Below, piece by piece: positions 36,861 through 46,167 of a stretch of 64,000 bases of DNA; position 1 is the first letter of the stretch, and every line of letters starts with the position of its first letter. Source of the DNA: Terrabacter sp. Root181 (GTDB lineage: Bacteria; Actinomycetota; Actinomycetes; Actinomycetales; Dermatophilaceae); NCBI RefSeq assembly GCF_001428505.1, contig NZ_LMHU01000010.1, positions 248,001-312,000 of the forward strand, read 5' to 3'. Position numbers and translations under genes: made by a program. The notes under the pieces were generated by a model. The model had not been told where the DNA came from. It ran no database searches and saw only the letters and a program-made list of their open reading frames with translations.

Positions 36861-37751
36861 ATGCCCAAGGTGTCCGTCATCCTCCCTGTCCACAACCCGG
36901 GGACTGACCTTTCCCTCGCTCTGACGTCCGTCCTCGGCCAGACGGTCGCGAACCTCGAGGTGATCGTGGTCGACGACGGTTCCGACACCCCCGTCGACTG
37001 GGTGCGGGACGTGGATCCCCGGGTCGTGCATCTGCGCCAGGAGAACCAGGGCGTCTCGGTGGCACGGAACGTCGCCGTGGAGGTCGCCAAGGCGGAGCTC
37101 GTCGCCTTCATTGACCAGGACGATCTGTGGCACCCAGAGAAGCTCGAGCGGCAGCTGACGGCTGTGTCTGAGCACCCCGATGCCGGCTTCTGGTGCACGT
37201 GGTTCACCTGGGTCGTCGACGGGTCCCGGGTCGGTGGAGACCAGCGCGACCTGAGCTACCGCAAGCTGTTGGCAGACCAGATGGTGTGCCAGAGCAGCGC
37301 AATGGTCCGTCGTTCCGACTACCTCCGCGTCGGCGGCCAGAGTCCGTTGCTGGCCCAAACCCAGGACTGGGACCTCTTCCTGCGCCTTCTCCTTTCGGGA
37401 CATGCGCCGGTCGTGGTCCATGAGGCCCTCGTGGACGTGCACCTGCACGGTCAGAACGCATCTCGCGACTACGCCCGCGGATCGCGCGAGCGGCGCCTGA
37501 TCCTCGAGCAGCACCGCCTGCGCGCCCAGGCAAGGGGCGACCGCGAGACGGTACGTGCGGCAAAGGCAGGGCTACGGCGAAGCAAGGAGATCTACGGTTC
37601 CCAAGCCGTTGATGCAGCGCGGGCAGCCCTCGCGCAGGGACGTCGGATCGATGCGGCACACCACCTCCGCGCGGCTGCCGGAATCAGCCCTCAGGTGCTT
37701 GGGCGCAGCCTGTTCCTGAGCGTTCGGCGCCGGCTCCCAGCCGGGGAGTGA
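36861..37751 (+). CDS. Glycosyltransferase family 2
   Basis: 296-residue GT-A inverting transferase: KVSVILPVHNPGTDLSLAL, VIVVDDGSDTP, NVAVEVAKAELVAFIDQDD (DxD-like) and QTQDWDLFLRLLLSGH. ATG 36861 has TACTTT 6 bases upstream. The C-terminal 80 residues are Arg/Ala-rich helical. Adds one sugar to the repeat unit; specificity unknown. Stops 9 bases before a convergent gene. Confidence 0.88.
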   Translation: MPKVSVILPVHNPGTDLSLALTSVLGQTVANLEVIVVDDGSDTPVDWVRDVDPRVVHLRQENQGVSVARNVAVEVAKAELVAFIDQDDLWHPEKLERQLTAVSEHPDAGFWCTWFTWVVDGSRVGGDQRDLSYRKLLADQMVCQSSAMVRRSDYLRVGGQSPLLAQTQDWDLFLRLLLSGHAPVVVHEALVDVHLHGQNASRDYARGSRERRLILEQHRLRAQARGDRETVRAAKAGLRRSKEIYGSQAVDAARAALAQGRRIDAAHHLRAAAGISPQVLGRSLFLSVRRRLPAGE

Positions 37752-37760
37752 TCCAACAGG

Positions 37761-40055
37761 TCAGATGTCGAGAGCGGCGACTTCTGCGCGGATCCGTTCG
37801 TTGAAGCGCTCTTCCGAGAAATGCTCCGCGTGCGCCCGGATCGCCGCGGCGTCCCACGCTCGGCCACGGTCGGCCACGACGGCGGCACGAACCGCAGCGG
37901 CGGTCGCCTCCTCGAAAAAGGTCCCGTTGACGCGCTCGTCGATCGTGTCGAGGTAGCCACCGGCGTGGAGGGCCAGCGTGGGTACCCCGAAGGCCGCGGC
38001 CTCGAGCGGGGTGAGCCCGAAGTCCTCGAGGCTCGGCGCGAGCAGCGTGCGGGCGTGGGCGTACGTCCACCGCAGCTGCGCGTCGCTGAGCCCGGTCACG
38101 ATGCGGACGTTGTCGGGTGCCTGGGCGCGCAGCCGGGCCTCGAGCGGGCCGGATCCGACAACGACGAGCCGCTCGGGCAGGCCGCGCACGGCCGCAACCG
38201 CGACGTCGACGTTCTTGTAGGGCAGCAGACGCGAGACGAGCAGAAGGTAGCCGCCGTCGGCCCAGTCCTCCAGCATGGGCACCGGCTGCTGCGGGTCGGC
38301 AGGGTCGATGCCATAGGGCGGGGGCAGCACCTCAGCGTCGATCCCGTATGCCGCCGCGATGCGGTCGCGCACCACGGTCGAGTTCGCGAGGTAGCGGTCG
38401 GCGGACGCCGCGGCTCGACGGTCCCAGCGGCGTAGCCACCCGCCGAGCAGTCCCAGCGCACGCGCCCGCAACGAGCGGCCTGCCTCGTCCCCGAGGTAGG
38501 CGTCGGCCTGGTAGAGCCATCGGGCCGGGGCGTGGCAGTAGACGAGCTTGCGGCCCGTCGTCGGCACCCCGTGCGCCCACCCCGAGCTCGACGCCACGAC
38601 GACGTCGGCATCTACGCGAAGGCGCGACACGGCATACGGCAGCAGGGGGAGAGCAGCCCGGTGCTCACGGCGGAGCGCGCCGATGTGGTTGAGGGGGGAG
38701 ACGACCACGTGCGCGTCGCCGAACTCCGGGTAGGTGCCGTCCGGGTTGTAGAGGGTCGTGTGGATCGTCGCGTCGGGGAAGGCGCGGTGCAGCGCGAGGA
38801 CGACCCGTTCGGCGCCGCCGCGCTGCGTGAGATAGTCGTGCGCGATGGCGACCCGCGGTCGGGGGGCCGCGAATGAGGCAGCGGACTGCCACACGGACGT
38901 AATGGTCTCAGCGGTTTGCGTTGCGGTGAACCGCCGGGAGACGTCGGCGTGGGCGCGCGCCGCCCGTGCGAGGGCGTCGTCGGGGTGGTCGAGCACCTCC
39001 AGGATCGCGTCGGCCAGGCCGACCTCGTCGCCCGGCTCGACAAGCAGACCCGTCTGCGAACCGACGGGGGTCGTGCGCACTATCTCGTCGACACCGCCAC
39101 CTCTCGTCGCGACGACTGGCACGCCCCACGCGATCGCCTCGGTCACTACCTGCCCGAACGGCTCCGGCACGGTAGATGCGTGGACACAGACGCTGAGGGC
39201 GTCGAGCTCCCTGCGGGGATCCTCCACGAACCCCACGAGGTCCACGTGCTCGCCGAGGCCCAGCTCCTCGATCGTCTCACTGACCTTGCGCGCGTAGCTC
39301 TCGGCGCCGAACGCCGCATCACCGAGCAGCCTGAAGCGGGTGCCCGGACGGGCGTCGACCACCCGTCTCGCCGCCCGCACGAGGACGAGCTGACCTTTGG
39401 TCGGGCTCAGACGTCCCACCATGCCGATGACGCCGGCACCGATGGGCTGGTGGTCCCTCGGAGCGGCGGCCAGCTGGCTGTCGGACACGCCCGGGTGGGC
39501 CACCGTGAGCCGGCGGGCCCCGGGCAGCGTGGCCGCGGTGGCGGCGGAGTTGGCGACGACCGCGTAGGGAAGGCGACGCGCCAGAGTGCGGATCGCGCGC
39601 ACGGTCCGCGCCGGGAGGTAGTCGTCGGCGATGCGATCGTGGATGTGCCAGACGAGTGGGGTGCGCAGCGCCATCGCCGCAGGCACGGCGAGCAGGTCGG
39701 CCTTCAGAGATGTCGAGTGGATCACGTCGACCTCCATGCGCCGCAACGTCGCGACTAGTCGCGTGAGGAACCCGGCCCCTGCCACGCCTGCGCGCAAGGC
39801 AGCCACCGGGCCGACGGCGCGATCCACGTCCCGGATGCCCGGGTCGAGCGCCACCACGATGACCCGATGGCCCGCCAGCCGGAGCCTTTCCTCCAGCGCA
39901 CCCGTCGAGAAGAGGAGCACGACAGGCTCGATCCGCGAGGGATCCAGACTCTCCAGCAGACGCACGAGGGCGAGCTCCGCGCCGCCCAGCTCGGCCGTGT
40001 GATCGAGGATCGCCACACGTAGCGGCCGGTCGGGCAAGGTGGGGGCTGTGGGCAC
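37761..40055 (-). CDS. Two-domain glycosyltransferase (GT4-GT4 fusion)
   Basis: 764 residues holding two complete GT-B domains. Residues 1 to about 390: RVAILDHTAELGGAELALVRLL, then IGMVGRLSPTKGQLVLVRAA and STVPEPFGQVVTEAIAWGVP with the conserved Glu pair. From about 397: RVAIAHDYLTQRGGAERVVLAL, GWAHGVPTTGRKLVYCHAP, YLLLVSRLLPYKNVDVAV and PSLEDFGLTPLEAAAFG, close to WbaZ-type mannosyltransferases. Both keep the E(x7)E-type donor-site pattern, so both may be active and add two successive sugars. GTG start with TAGCCT 6 bases upstream. Confidence 0.88.
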   Translation of the reverse strand: MPTAPTLPDRPLRVAILDHTAELGGAELALVRLLESLDPSRIEPVVLLFSTGALEERLRLAGHRVIVVALDPGIRDVDRAVGPVAALRAGVAGAGFLTRLVATLRRMEVDVIHSTSLKADLLAVPAAMALRTPLVWHIHDRIADDYLPARTVRAIRTLARRLPYAVVANSAATAATLPGARRLTVAHPGVSDSQLAAAPRDHQPIGAGVIGMVGRLSPTKGQLVLVRAARRVVDARPGTRFRLLGDAAFGAESYARKVSETIEELGLGEHVDLVGFVEDPRRELDALSVCVHASTVPEPFGQVVTEAIAWGVPVVATRGGGVDEIVRTTPVGSQTGLLVEPGDEVGLADAILEVLDHPDDALARAARAHADVSRRFTATQTAETITSVWQSAASFAAPRPRVAIAHDYLTQRGGAERVVLALHRAFPDATIHTTLYNPDGTYPEFGDAHVVVSPLNHIGALRREHRAALPLLPYAVSRLRVDADVVVASSSGWAHGVPTTGRKLVYCHAPARWLYQADAYLGDEAGRSLRARALGLLGGWLRRWDRRAAASADRYLANSTVVRDRIAAAYGIDAEVLPPPYGIDPADPQQPVPMLEDWADGGYLLLVSRLLPYKNVDVAVAAVRGLPERLVVVGSGPLEARLRAQAPDNVRIVTGLSDAQLRWTYAHARTLLAPSLEDFGLTPLEAAAFGVPTLALHAGGYLDTIDERVNGTFFEEATAAAVRAAVVADRGRAWDAAAIRAHAEHFSEERFNERIRAEVAALDI

Positions 40056-40124
40056 ATCCTGAGGCTACCCACGACCTTCCCGAACTCGGTCGGTCCGTGC
40101 AGCTTTGCTGACATACTTCCGCAC

Positions 40125-41096
40125 ATGCCGGCTTCCTCGCCCTCCGCCGACGTGGTCGTCGCGACGTTCAACCGCCCCGAAAACGTGCGGATCTGCCTCG
40201 AGCACCTCGGTCGCCAGACGCTCACGCCGGACGAGATCGTCGTCGTCGACTCGTCGCCGCACCGCCTGACGGCCGACGTCGTCGCCGACTTCCCGGGTGT
40301 GCGCTACATCCGCAACGACGCCGGCCCGGGCACGCTCGCGACGTCGCGCGCCATCGGCGTCGCCGAGACGCGGTCCGACATCATCGCCTTCGTCGACGAC
40401 GACGCCTACGCTGAGCCCGACTGGCTCGAGAACATCGTGGCCCGCTACGCCGACCCGGCGGTCGGCGCGGTGGGCGGACGCGCGAGCAACGGGCGACCCG
40501 GCGAGGAGCACGAGGGGCTCGACGCCGTCGGACGCCTCCTGCCCGACGGCACGCTGACCGGCAACTTCGCCGCCGACACCGGTCGCGACCTCGACGTCGA
40601 CCATGTCCTCGGCGCCAACATGTCGGTGCGGCGATCGGCGCTCGAGCAGATCGGCGGCATCATCGATCTCTTCCCGGGCACCTGCCTGCGCGAGGAGAGT
40701 GACATCATGCTGCGCCTCGGTCGGGCCGGCCATCGCATCGTCTACACGCCGACGGCCCTCGTCGAGCACGTCGCGGCGCCCTACACCCGGGGGCGCCGCT
40801 TCGACGTGCGCTACACCTTCTACGGTCACCGCAACCACGTCGTGCTCCTGTCGCACACGTTCGGCATGGGCGCCCCGATCCTGCGGCGCTTCTACGGCAC
40901 GGCCCTGCGCGAGGTCGGGGGCAACGCCGTCGACGCCGCCAAGGCCGTGGTCGACGGCGAGCGCACCCCGCGCGAGCGCGTCCGCACCATCGGCGGCCGG
41001 GCGCTGCACGCCTCGGCAGCGCTCGGTGGCCTCGCCGCCGGCACCACCGCGGCCGTCCGCACCCGCCTCGGCGACCGGCATACGGCCCGGGCCTGA
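40125..41096 (+). CDS. Glycosyltransferase family 2
   Basis: 323 residues: ADVVVATFNRPENVRICL, EIVVVDSSPH, TRSDIIAFVDDDAYAEPDWL (DDD metal site) and CLREESDIMLRLGRAGH. A C-terminal hydrophobic region (about 245-270) may touch the membrane. CATACT (40112-40117) ends 7 bases before the ATG. First of three adjacent plus-strand genes ending with the flippase. Confidence 0.88.
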   Translation: MPASSPSADVVVATFNRPENVRICLEHLGRQTLTPDEIVVVDSSPHRLTADVVADFPGVRYIRNDAGPGTLATSRAIGVAETRSDIIAFVDDDAYAEPDWLENIVARYADPAVGAVGGRASNGRPGEEHEGLDAVGRLLPDGTLTGNFAADTGRDLDVDHVLGANMSVRRSALEQIGGIIDLFPGTCLREESDIMLRLGRAGHRIVYTPTALVEHVAAPYTRGRRFDVRYTFYGHRNHVVLLSHTFGMGAPILRRFYGTALREVGGNAVDAAKAVVDGERTPRERVRTIGGRALHASAALGGLAAGTTAAVRTRLGDRHTARA

Positions 41097-41099
41097 CCA

Positions 41100-42047
41100 G
41101 TGCCCGCGGCATACGTCGTCCTCAGCCACACCGAGGCCGACCAGGTCACCCGGCTCGTGCACGCCATCCTGCGGTCGAGCCCCGAGGCGACGGTCTTCGT
41201 CACCCACGACGCGCGCCGCACCCCGGCCCCCGTCATCGATGACGAACGCGTGCACGTCCGCAGCCACGGCAGAGCTACCGACTGGGGGTCGTGGGAGCTC
41301 GTCGAGGTCACCCTCGAGGCGATGCGTGAGGCCCGTGACGCCGTCGACCCCGACCTCCTGGTGCTCGTGTCCGGCCAGTGCTACCCGGTGCGGCCGCTCT
41401 CGGCCTGGGAGCACGAGCTGCTCGCTGCCGGCGGCTGGCAGGGCACCGCACGCGAGCTCGCCTACGCCCGCGCCTGGGGGAGCCGCCACGGCACCGGCGA
41501 CGACGAGCTGACCCGCTACACCCACCGCTGGTACCCCGTCGGTGCGCTCGACGGGGTCCTGCGCTCCGGACGCCTCCCCGGTCGGGCGCTCTGGGCGCTG
41601 GCCCACCGCACCGAGCCCCTCGTGTCGCTCCGCGTCGTCGCGCGGGGCCGTGGTGCGCACGTGGGCCTCCGCGGCCGTATGCCGTCCGGTTCCTCCGCGA
41701 TCCACCTCGGCTCCCAGTGGCTGGCGCTCGACCGGGAACGCCTCGATCTCGTGCTGCGCGAGCTCGGTGAGGGGAGCCCGCTGCGACGGGTCTACGAGCG
41801 CTCGGTCATCCCCGACGAGTCAGCCGTCCAGACGGTGCTGGCCCGGCAGCAACCGCCGGCCGTCGCGCGCCCGGTGTCGTACTCGGTGTGGATGGCGGGC
41901 GACGACACGACGCGGACCTTCGGCATCGACGACCTCGACGAGATCCGGGCCTCGGGCTCACCCTTCTGCCGTAAGGTCCACACGGTGCGCAGCGCGGAGC
42001 TGATGGACGCCCTCGACCGGGTGAACGGGGTCGGACGTGGCGAGTGA
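41100..42047 (+). CDS. Branching beta-1,6-N-acetylglucosaminyltransferase-like protein (GT14)
   Basis: 315 residues with the core-2/I-branching enzyme pattern: AYVVLSHTEADQVTRLVHAI at the N-terminus, LVLVSGQCYPVRPLS in the middle, GSSAIHLGSQWLALDRE and VIPDESAVQTVLAR. Bacterial members are found in polysaccharide clusters and may add a branch sugar. GTG lies 3 bases after the preceding stop; the gene overlaps the flippase start by 11 bases. Confidence 0.8.
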   Translation: MPAAYVVLSHTEADQVTRLVHAILRSSPEATVFVTHDARRTPAPVIDDERVHVRSHGRATDWGSWELVEVTLEAMREARDAVDPDLLVLVSGQCYPVRPLSAWEHELLAAGGWQGTARELAYARAWGSRHGTGDDELTRYTHRWYPVGALDGVLRSGRLPGRALWALAHRTEPLVSLRVVARGRGAHVGLRGRMPSGSSAIHLGSQWLALDRERLDLVLRELGEGSPLRRVYERSVIPDESAVQTVLARQQPPAVARPVSYSVWMAGDDTTRTFGIDDLDEIRASGSPFCRKVHTVRSAELMDALDRVNGVGRGE

Positions 42048-43740
42048 CCGACCCGACGAGGGCGCGGCCGACCCGCGCCCCGACGACGCGACCCCGGCGG
42101 GCTTCCCGAGCACGCCCGCGGCCGCCGAGGTCGAGGCGGACCTGCTCCTCCCCGACCGCCAGGTCGACGACCTCGAGGCGCAGCCCGCGGGGCAGATGAG
42201 CCGGGAGGGTCTGCAGGAGGGTGCCGTCCGCGGTGCCGTCTGGACCGTCATCCACACCTTCATCGCCATCCCCGTCGCCTTCCTCGTCAACCTGCTCATG
42301 GCCCGCGTGCTCGGTGCCGCCGACTACGGCCGCCTCGCCTTCCTCACCGCCCTGATGGAGGTCGTCTCCCGGATGCTGACGGCCGGGTTCGGCTCTGCCG
42401 TCATCCAGTTCGGCGCCAAGGCCCACGCCGCCGGGCGCACCGAGGCGGTGTCCAGGCTGCTCTCGCAGTCGCAGGGCTTCCGACTCCTCGTCGTCATGCC
42501 CGTGCTCTCGGTCGTCGTGCTGCTCTTCGCCGACGTGTCCACGAGCGCCATGGTCATCGCCATCGTCTTCGGCATCGTCGTCCCAGCGGCGCTCGACGGT
42601 GCCGTCGCCTGCCTGACCATCGAGAACAAGACCGCCGACGGCGCCAAGATCGCGCTCGTCACGTCGCTGGCCACCCAGGTGGCGGTCGTCGCCGTCGTGC
42701 TCGTCGTCGGAACCCCCGACGCCGTCTGGACGATACGGCTCATCGTCAGCGGGGCGGCCGTCGCACTCTGCCTCGTGCCGATCTCGGCCGTCTACCGCCG
42801 GGCCGTGCTGCGACCGGTCCTGCCCACGGGGATGCCGACCGGCTTCTGGCGCTATGCCGTGCCCGTGGGCCTGGCCAGCGTCATCGGCGGGCTGGTCATG
42901 TCGCGCAGCGAGATCTTCTTCATGAACTGGCTCGCGGCGCCGGCCGCGGTCGGGGTCTTCGCCCTGGCCTTCGGGCTCGCCGGGCACGTCTTCGCGCCCG
43001 CCCAGGCCTTCGTCGGCCCGCTCGTGCCAGCCATCTCGGGCCTCATGGAGGTCGACGCACCGGCCGTGCGGCCGGCCTTCCGGCGCGTGCTGCGGGCCGG
43101 GGCCACCGTCGTCGGGCTCGTCGAGGCGGTGGCCGTCGTGCCGCTCGCCGTGCTCGTGCCCGTGCTCTACGGTCCGGAGTTCGTCGAGGCCGGCCCGGTC
43201 GTCGTCGCCCTCGGCGTCTCGGCGGGCTTCGTCACCGTCGCGAGCCCGGTCGTGGCCTTCGTCTCGGCCCGGCTGTCGGCCGGCGAGATGCTCAAGGCGA
43301 CGTCGGTGGCGCTCGTCGTCGACGTGGTCCTCGCCCTCGCCCTCATCCCGCCTCTCGGGGTGTGGGGTGCCGTCATCGCGAACGTCGGCGGCTCGATGAC
43401 GAGCCTGCTGCTGCTGACCCGGTCGGAGCTGCGCGGGCTGGGCATCACGGTGTCGCTGGCGATGCGCGACGCCCTGCCATGCTTCGTCGGGGCAGCCCTG
43501 GCCGGCGTCCTGATGGTCGCCGGTGACGTCACCCCCGGCAACGAGTGGCTGCGCGCCCTCGGCGTCGCGGTCGTGGGTGGCCTGGTCTACGTCGCCGTCC
43601 TGCGGGTGACCCGCTCGGGCCTGACGGTGCCCGACGCCGACGCCATCATCCGGGCGCTGCCCCGACCGGCGCGTCGTGTCGGCCCGTGGGTGCTCGGACT
43701 GCTCACCGGCCGCGCCCTCGACGCACCCGGCACGTCCTGA
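42037..43740 (+). CDS. Wzx-like polysaccharide flippase (MOP superfamily)
   Basis: 567 residues, about 12-14 membrane helices after a 65-residue acidic cytoplasmic N-terminus. The segment GAVRGAVWTVIHTFIAIPVAF followed by RVLGAADYGRLAFLTALMEV is typical of MOP-family exporters, which flip undecaprenyl-diphosphate-linked repeat units. The GTG start overlaps the GT14 gene. With Wzy- and Wzz-like genes at 48-53 kb it indicates a Wzx/Wzy-dependent pathway. Confidence 0.88.
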   Translation: MASDRPDEGAADPRPDDATPAGFPSTPAAAEVEADLLLPDRQVDDLEAQPAGQMSREGLQEGAVRGAVWTVIHTFIAIPVAFLVNLLMARVLGAADYGRLAFLTALMEVVSRMLTAGFGSAVIQFGAKAHAAGRTEAVSRLLSQSQGFRLLVVMPVLSVVVLLFADVSTSAMVIAIVFGIVVPAALDGAVACLTIENKTADGAKIALVTSLATQVAVVAVVLVVGTPDAVWTIRLIVSGAAVALCLVPISAVYRRAVLRPVLPTGMPTGFWRYAVPVGLASVIGGLVMSRSEIFFMNWLAAPAAVGVFALAFGLAGHVFAPAQAFVGPLVPAISGLMEVDAPAVRPAFRRVLRAGATVVGLVEAVAVVPLAVLVPVLYGPEFVEAGPVVVALGVSAGFVTVASPVVAFVSARLSAGEMLKATSVALVVDVVLALALIPPLGVWGAVIANVGGSMTSLLLLTRSELRGLGITVSLAMRDALPCFVGAALAGVLMVAGDVTPGNEWLRALGVAVVGGLVYVAVLRVTRSGLTVPDADAIIRALPRPARRVGPWVLGLLTGRALDAPGTS

Positions 43741-43751
43741 CGGCTCGAGGC

Positions 43752-44990
43752 TCAGCGGCTCGACGGCCCCTCGCGGCCGGGTCCGCCGGCGCTCACGGAC
43801 CCCTGGTCCGCGGCACCCTCGTTCTCGGGTCGCAGGACGTCCGCGTGGAGCGCCGCGTAGGACTCGGCCACCGCCTGCCAGGAGTAGCGGCGAGCGGACG
43901 CCTCGCCGGCCGCGCCGAGGGCCGAGCGCCGAGCAGGGTCGTGCAGGAGCGACTCGACGACGTGGGCCACCGCCGCGGTGTTGACCGGGTCGACGAGCAC
44001 GCCGTCGACGCCGTCCGTGACGAACGACGCCGGGCCGCCGAGGCTGGTGGCGACGAGGGGGGTCCCGGCGCGCCACGCCTCGAGGGCGACGATGCCGAAG
44101 GCCTCGCGACGGCTCGGCATGACGACGACGTCCGCCCGCCGCATCCACGCGTCGACCGCGGCCTCGTCGAGAGGACCGACGAGCCTGAGGCGGTCGCCGA
44201 GACCGAGCCCGTCGCCCAGGGACCGCAGAGCCTCACGCTGCGATCCGTCGCCGCCGAGGACGAGCGTGACGCGCAGGTCGGGATCCATGCCGGCGACCGC
44301 CTCGACGAGCAGGTCGAAGCCTTTCGTCATCTCGAGTCGGCCCACGCCGAGTACGAAGGGGCCGTCACCGAGGTCGAGATCGTCGGGCAGGACGCTCGAG
44401 GATGTCTTCGTCGGGGCCGGTCCCACACCATTCGGTACGACCTCCCCACCGATGAGGCCGAAGCGATTCCGAAGGTCCTCGAGCACGGGTTCCGAGCAGC
44501 CTGTTGTCGTCGCAGCCGCGGAGATCGCCCACCGCAGTCCCAGTCGAAGCAGGGCTGAGGTGCCGAAGACGTCGTGGTCATCCGCCGTCGTCTCGCCGTG
44601 ACTCGACAGCACGAGGGGGACCCCTGCTCTGCGGGCCAGTGCGGCGGCATATACCCCGTTGGGGCCGAAGCACTGGACGTGCAGGAGGTCAGGGTGGAAG
44701 GCGCGGAACGCCGATCTCCACGCCTTCCAGGCGCGGGGCGCGGCCAGCCCGAAGCTCATGAGGGCTCTGCCGGACCGTGCCGGCATGGGAGTCGGCAGGT
44801 GGCGCACGACGGTGCCGTCGAGCTCGGTGACTCCGAGGTGCTCGCCGCGGTCGACGGTCCAGACCTCGACCTCGGTGCCCCGGCCGCGCAGCTCGCGCGC
44901 GACGTGTCGGACGTGCGACTCCACCCCGCCGAGGTGCGGGTGGTAGGACGAGGTGACGAGCGCGATGCGGGGCCTACCGACACCACCCAT
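43752..44990 (-). CDS. Glycosyltransferase family 4
   Basis: 412 residues, GT-B fold: RIALVTSSYHPHLGGVESHV, HVQCFGPNGVYAAALA, FVLGVGRLEMTKGFDLLVEA and MPSRREAFGIVALEAWRAGTP with the E(x7)E donor motif. ATG 44990 has GAGGAG about 6 bases upstream. Divergent from the next GT4 gene. Specificity unknown. Confidence 0.88.
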   Translation of the reverse strand: MGGVGRPRIALVTSSYHPHLGGVESHVRHVARELRGRGTEVEVWTVDRGEHLGVTELDGTVVRHLPTPMPARSGRALMSFGLAAPRAWKAWRSAFRAFHPDLLHVQCFGPNGVYAAALARRAGVPLVLSSHGETTADDHDVFGTSALLRLGLRWAISAAATTTGCSEPVLEDLRNRFGLIGGEVVPNGVGPAPTKTSSSVLPDDLDLGDGPFVLGVGRLEMTKGFDLLVEAVAGMDPDLRVTLVLGGDGSQREALRSLGDGLGLGDRLRLVGPLDEAAVDAWMRRADVVVMPSRREAFGIVALEAWRAGTPLVATSLGGPASFVTDGVDGVLVDPVNTAAVAHVVESLLHDPARRSALGAAGEASARRYSWQAVAESYAALHADVLRPENEGAADQGSVSAGGPGREGPSSR

Positions 44991-45041
44991 CGCGGCTCCT
45001 CTCGGTCGGCGCCGCGAGCTGACCGGCTCGCGTGCGGTATC

Positions 45042-45051
45042 ACCCTACGAT
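45042..45051. promoter_or_regulatory. Overlapping divergent -10-like hexamers
   Basis: TAGGGT on the minus strand (45042-45047) and TACGAT on the plus strand (45046-45051) share the dinucleotide TA in the 114 bases between two divergent glycosyltransferase genes. Confidence 0.4.
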
Positions 45052-45104
45052 GCGAGGGCGGACCGTCCCGCACTCGACCAGCACCCCGACAGGCAGGAAC
45101 AAGC

Positions 45105-46166
45105 GTGCCCCGGCTCACCATCGTCACGACCGCGACGGCGGTGCCCATGGGCGCGCAGGCCTACGAGCGACACATCGTCTCGCGTGCGGCAGCCGCCCTG
45201 GCGGCACTCGCCGGGCCGGATGAGGACTGGCGGGTCCGGCACGTCGTGGCGCGCTCGCTGCGGTCGCCCCTGGCCGGCACGCTCCGTCTGCCGATGGGCT
45301 GGCTCGGGGACGCGTCCCCGAGCGCTCGCGCGGCGGCCGGCCGTCTCGCGTACGCCCGCGGTGGTCTCGTGCACCGGATGAACCTCGAGCTGCCGCCCGC
45401 GCCCCGCGAGGTCGTGACCCTCCACGACGTCGTGGCGTGGCGCTACGCCGATGAGTCCGCGCCCGTAGCCGCCGCGGCCCACGAGCTGCGCCGGGCCGCG
45501 GCCGTCGTCTGCGTCTCGGCCTTCACCGCGGCGGAGGCCGTCGACCTGCTCGGGCTGGAGGACCCCGTCGTCGTGCCCAACGGGGTGGAGGACCGTTACT
45601 TCGGCGCGGCGCCGCTCGGCGCCGACGCGCTGGCCGGGCTGGGGGTCGAGGGCCCGTACGTCCTCACGGCCGGCGGGGCGTCCGAGCGCAAGAACCTCGC
45701 CGCGCTGGCCGAGGCGTGGCCGCGGGTGCACTCCGCCCGCCCCGACGTGACGCTCGTCCTCGCCGGGCCGCCGCACGCCCGGCGCACCGAGCTCTTCGGC
45801 GCGCTGCCCGGCGTTCGCTTCGTCGGGCGCGTCTCCGACGAGGTGCTGCCGAGGCTGTACGCCGCCGCGTCCGTCGTCGTCGTCCCCTCTCTCGTCGAGG
45901 GCTTCGGGCTTCCGGCGCTCGAGGGCATGGCCACGGGCGTGCCCGTCGTCGCCTCCGACCGGTCGTCGCTGCCCGAGGTCGTCGGCGACGGCGGCCTGCT
46001 CGTCGAGCCCACCGGCGGGGCGCTCGCCGACGGGATCCTCGACGTCCTCGCGGGTGGCGACGACGTCGAGGCGATGGCGCGCCGCGGCCTCGAGCGGTCG
46101 CGTCGCTTCACCTGGGAGGCGAGCGCCGAGGGGCACGCCCGGGTCTGGCGCTCGGTCGGCGACTGA
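45105..46166 (+). CDS. Glycosyltransferase family 4
   Basis: 353 residues: VTLHDVVAWRYADESAP, the donor-site region YVLTAGGASERKNLAALAEA and PSLVEGFGLPALEGMATGVP, typical of WcaI/mannosyltransferase-like GT4 proteins. GTG 45105 is preceded by AGGCAGGAA at about 6 bases; longer frames upstream are antisense to the neighbouring gene. Stops 1 base before the convergent PAP2 gene. Confidence 0.86.
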   Translation: MPRLTIVTTATAVPMGAQAYERHIVSRAAAALAALAGPDEDWRVRHVVARSLRSPLAGTLRLPMGWLGDASPSARAAAGRLAYARGGLVHRMNLELPPAPREVVTLHDVVAWRYADESAPVAAAAHELRRAAAVVCVSAFTAAEAVDLLGLEDPVVVPNGVEDRYFGAAPLGADALAGLGVEGPYVLTAGGASERKNLAALAEAWPRVHSARPDVTLVLAGPPHARRTELFGALPGVRFVGRVSDEVLPRLYAAASVVVVPSLVEGFGLPALEGMATGVPVVASDRSSLPEVVGDGGLLVEPTGGALADGILDVLAGGDDVEAMARRGLERSRRFTWEASAEGHARVWRSVGD

Positions 46167-46167
46167 C

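Noticed and set aside
36079-37751. Recent horizontal transfer of the methyltransferase and GT2 genes
   Set aside because: Local GC is about 60-70% in sampled 60-base lines, only slightly below the surroundings; no flanking repeats, integrase or tRNA. Not enough to call.
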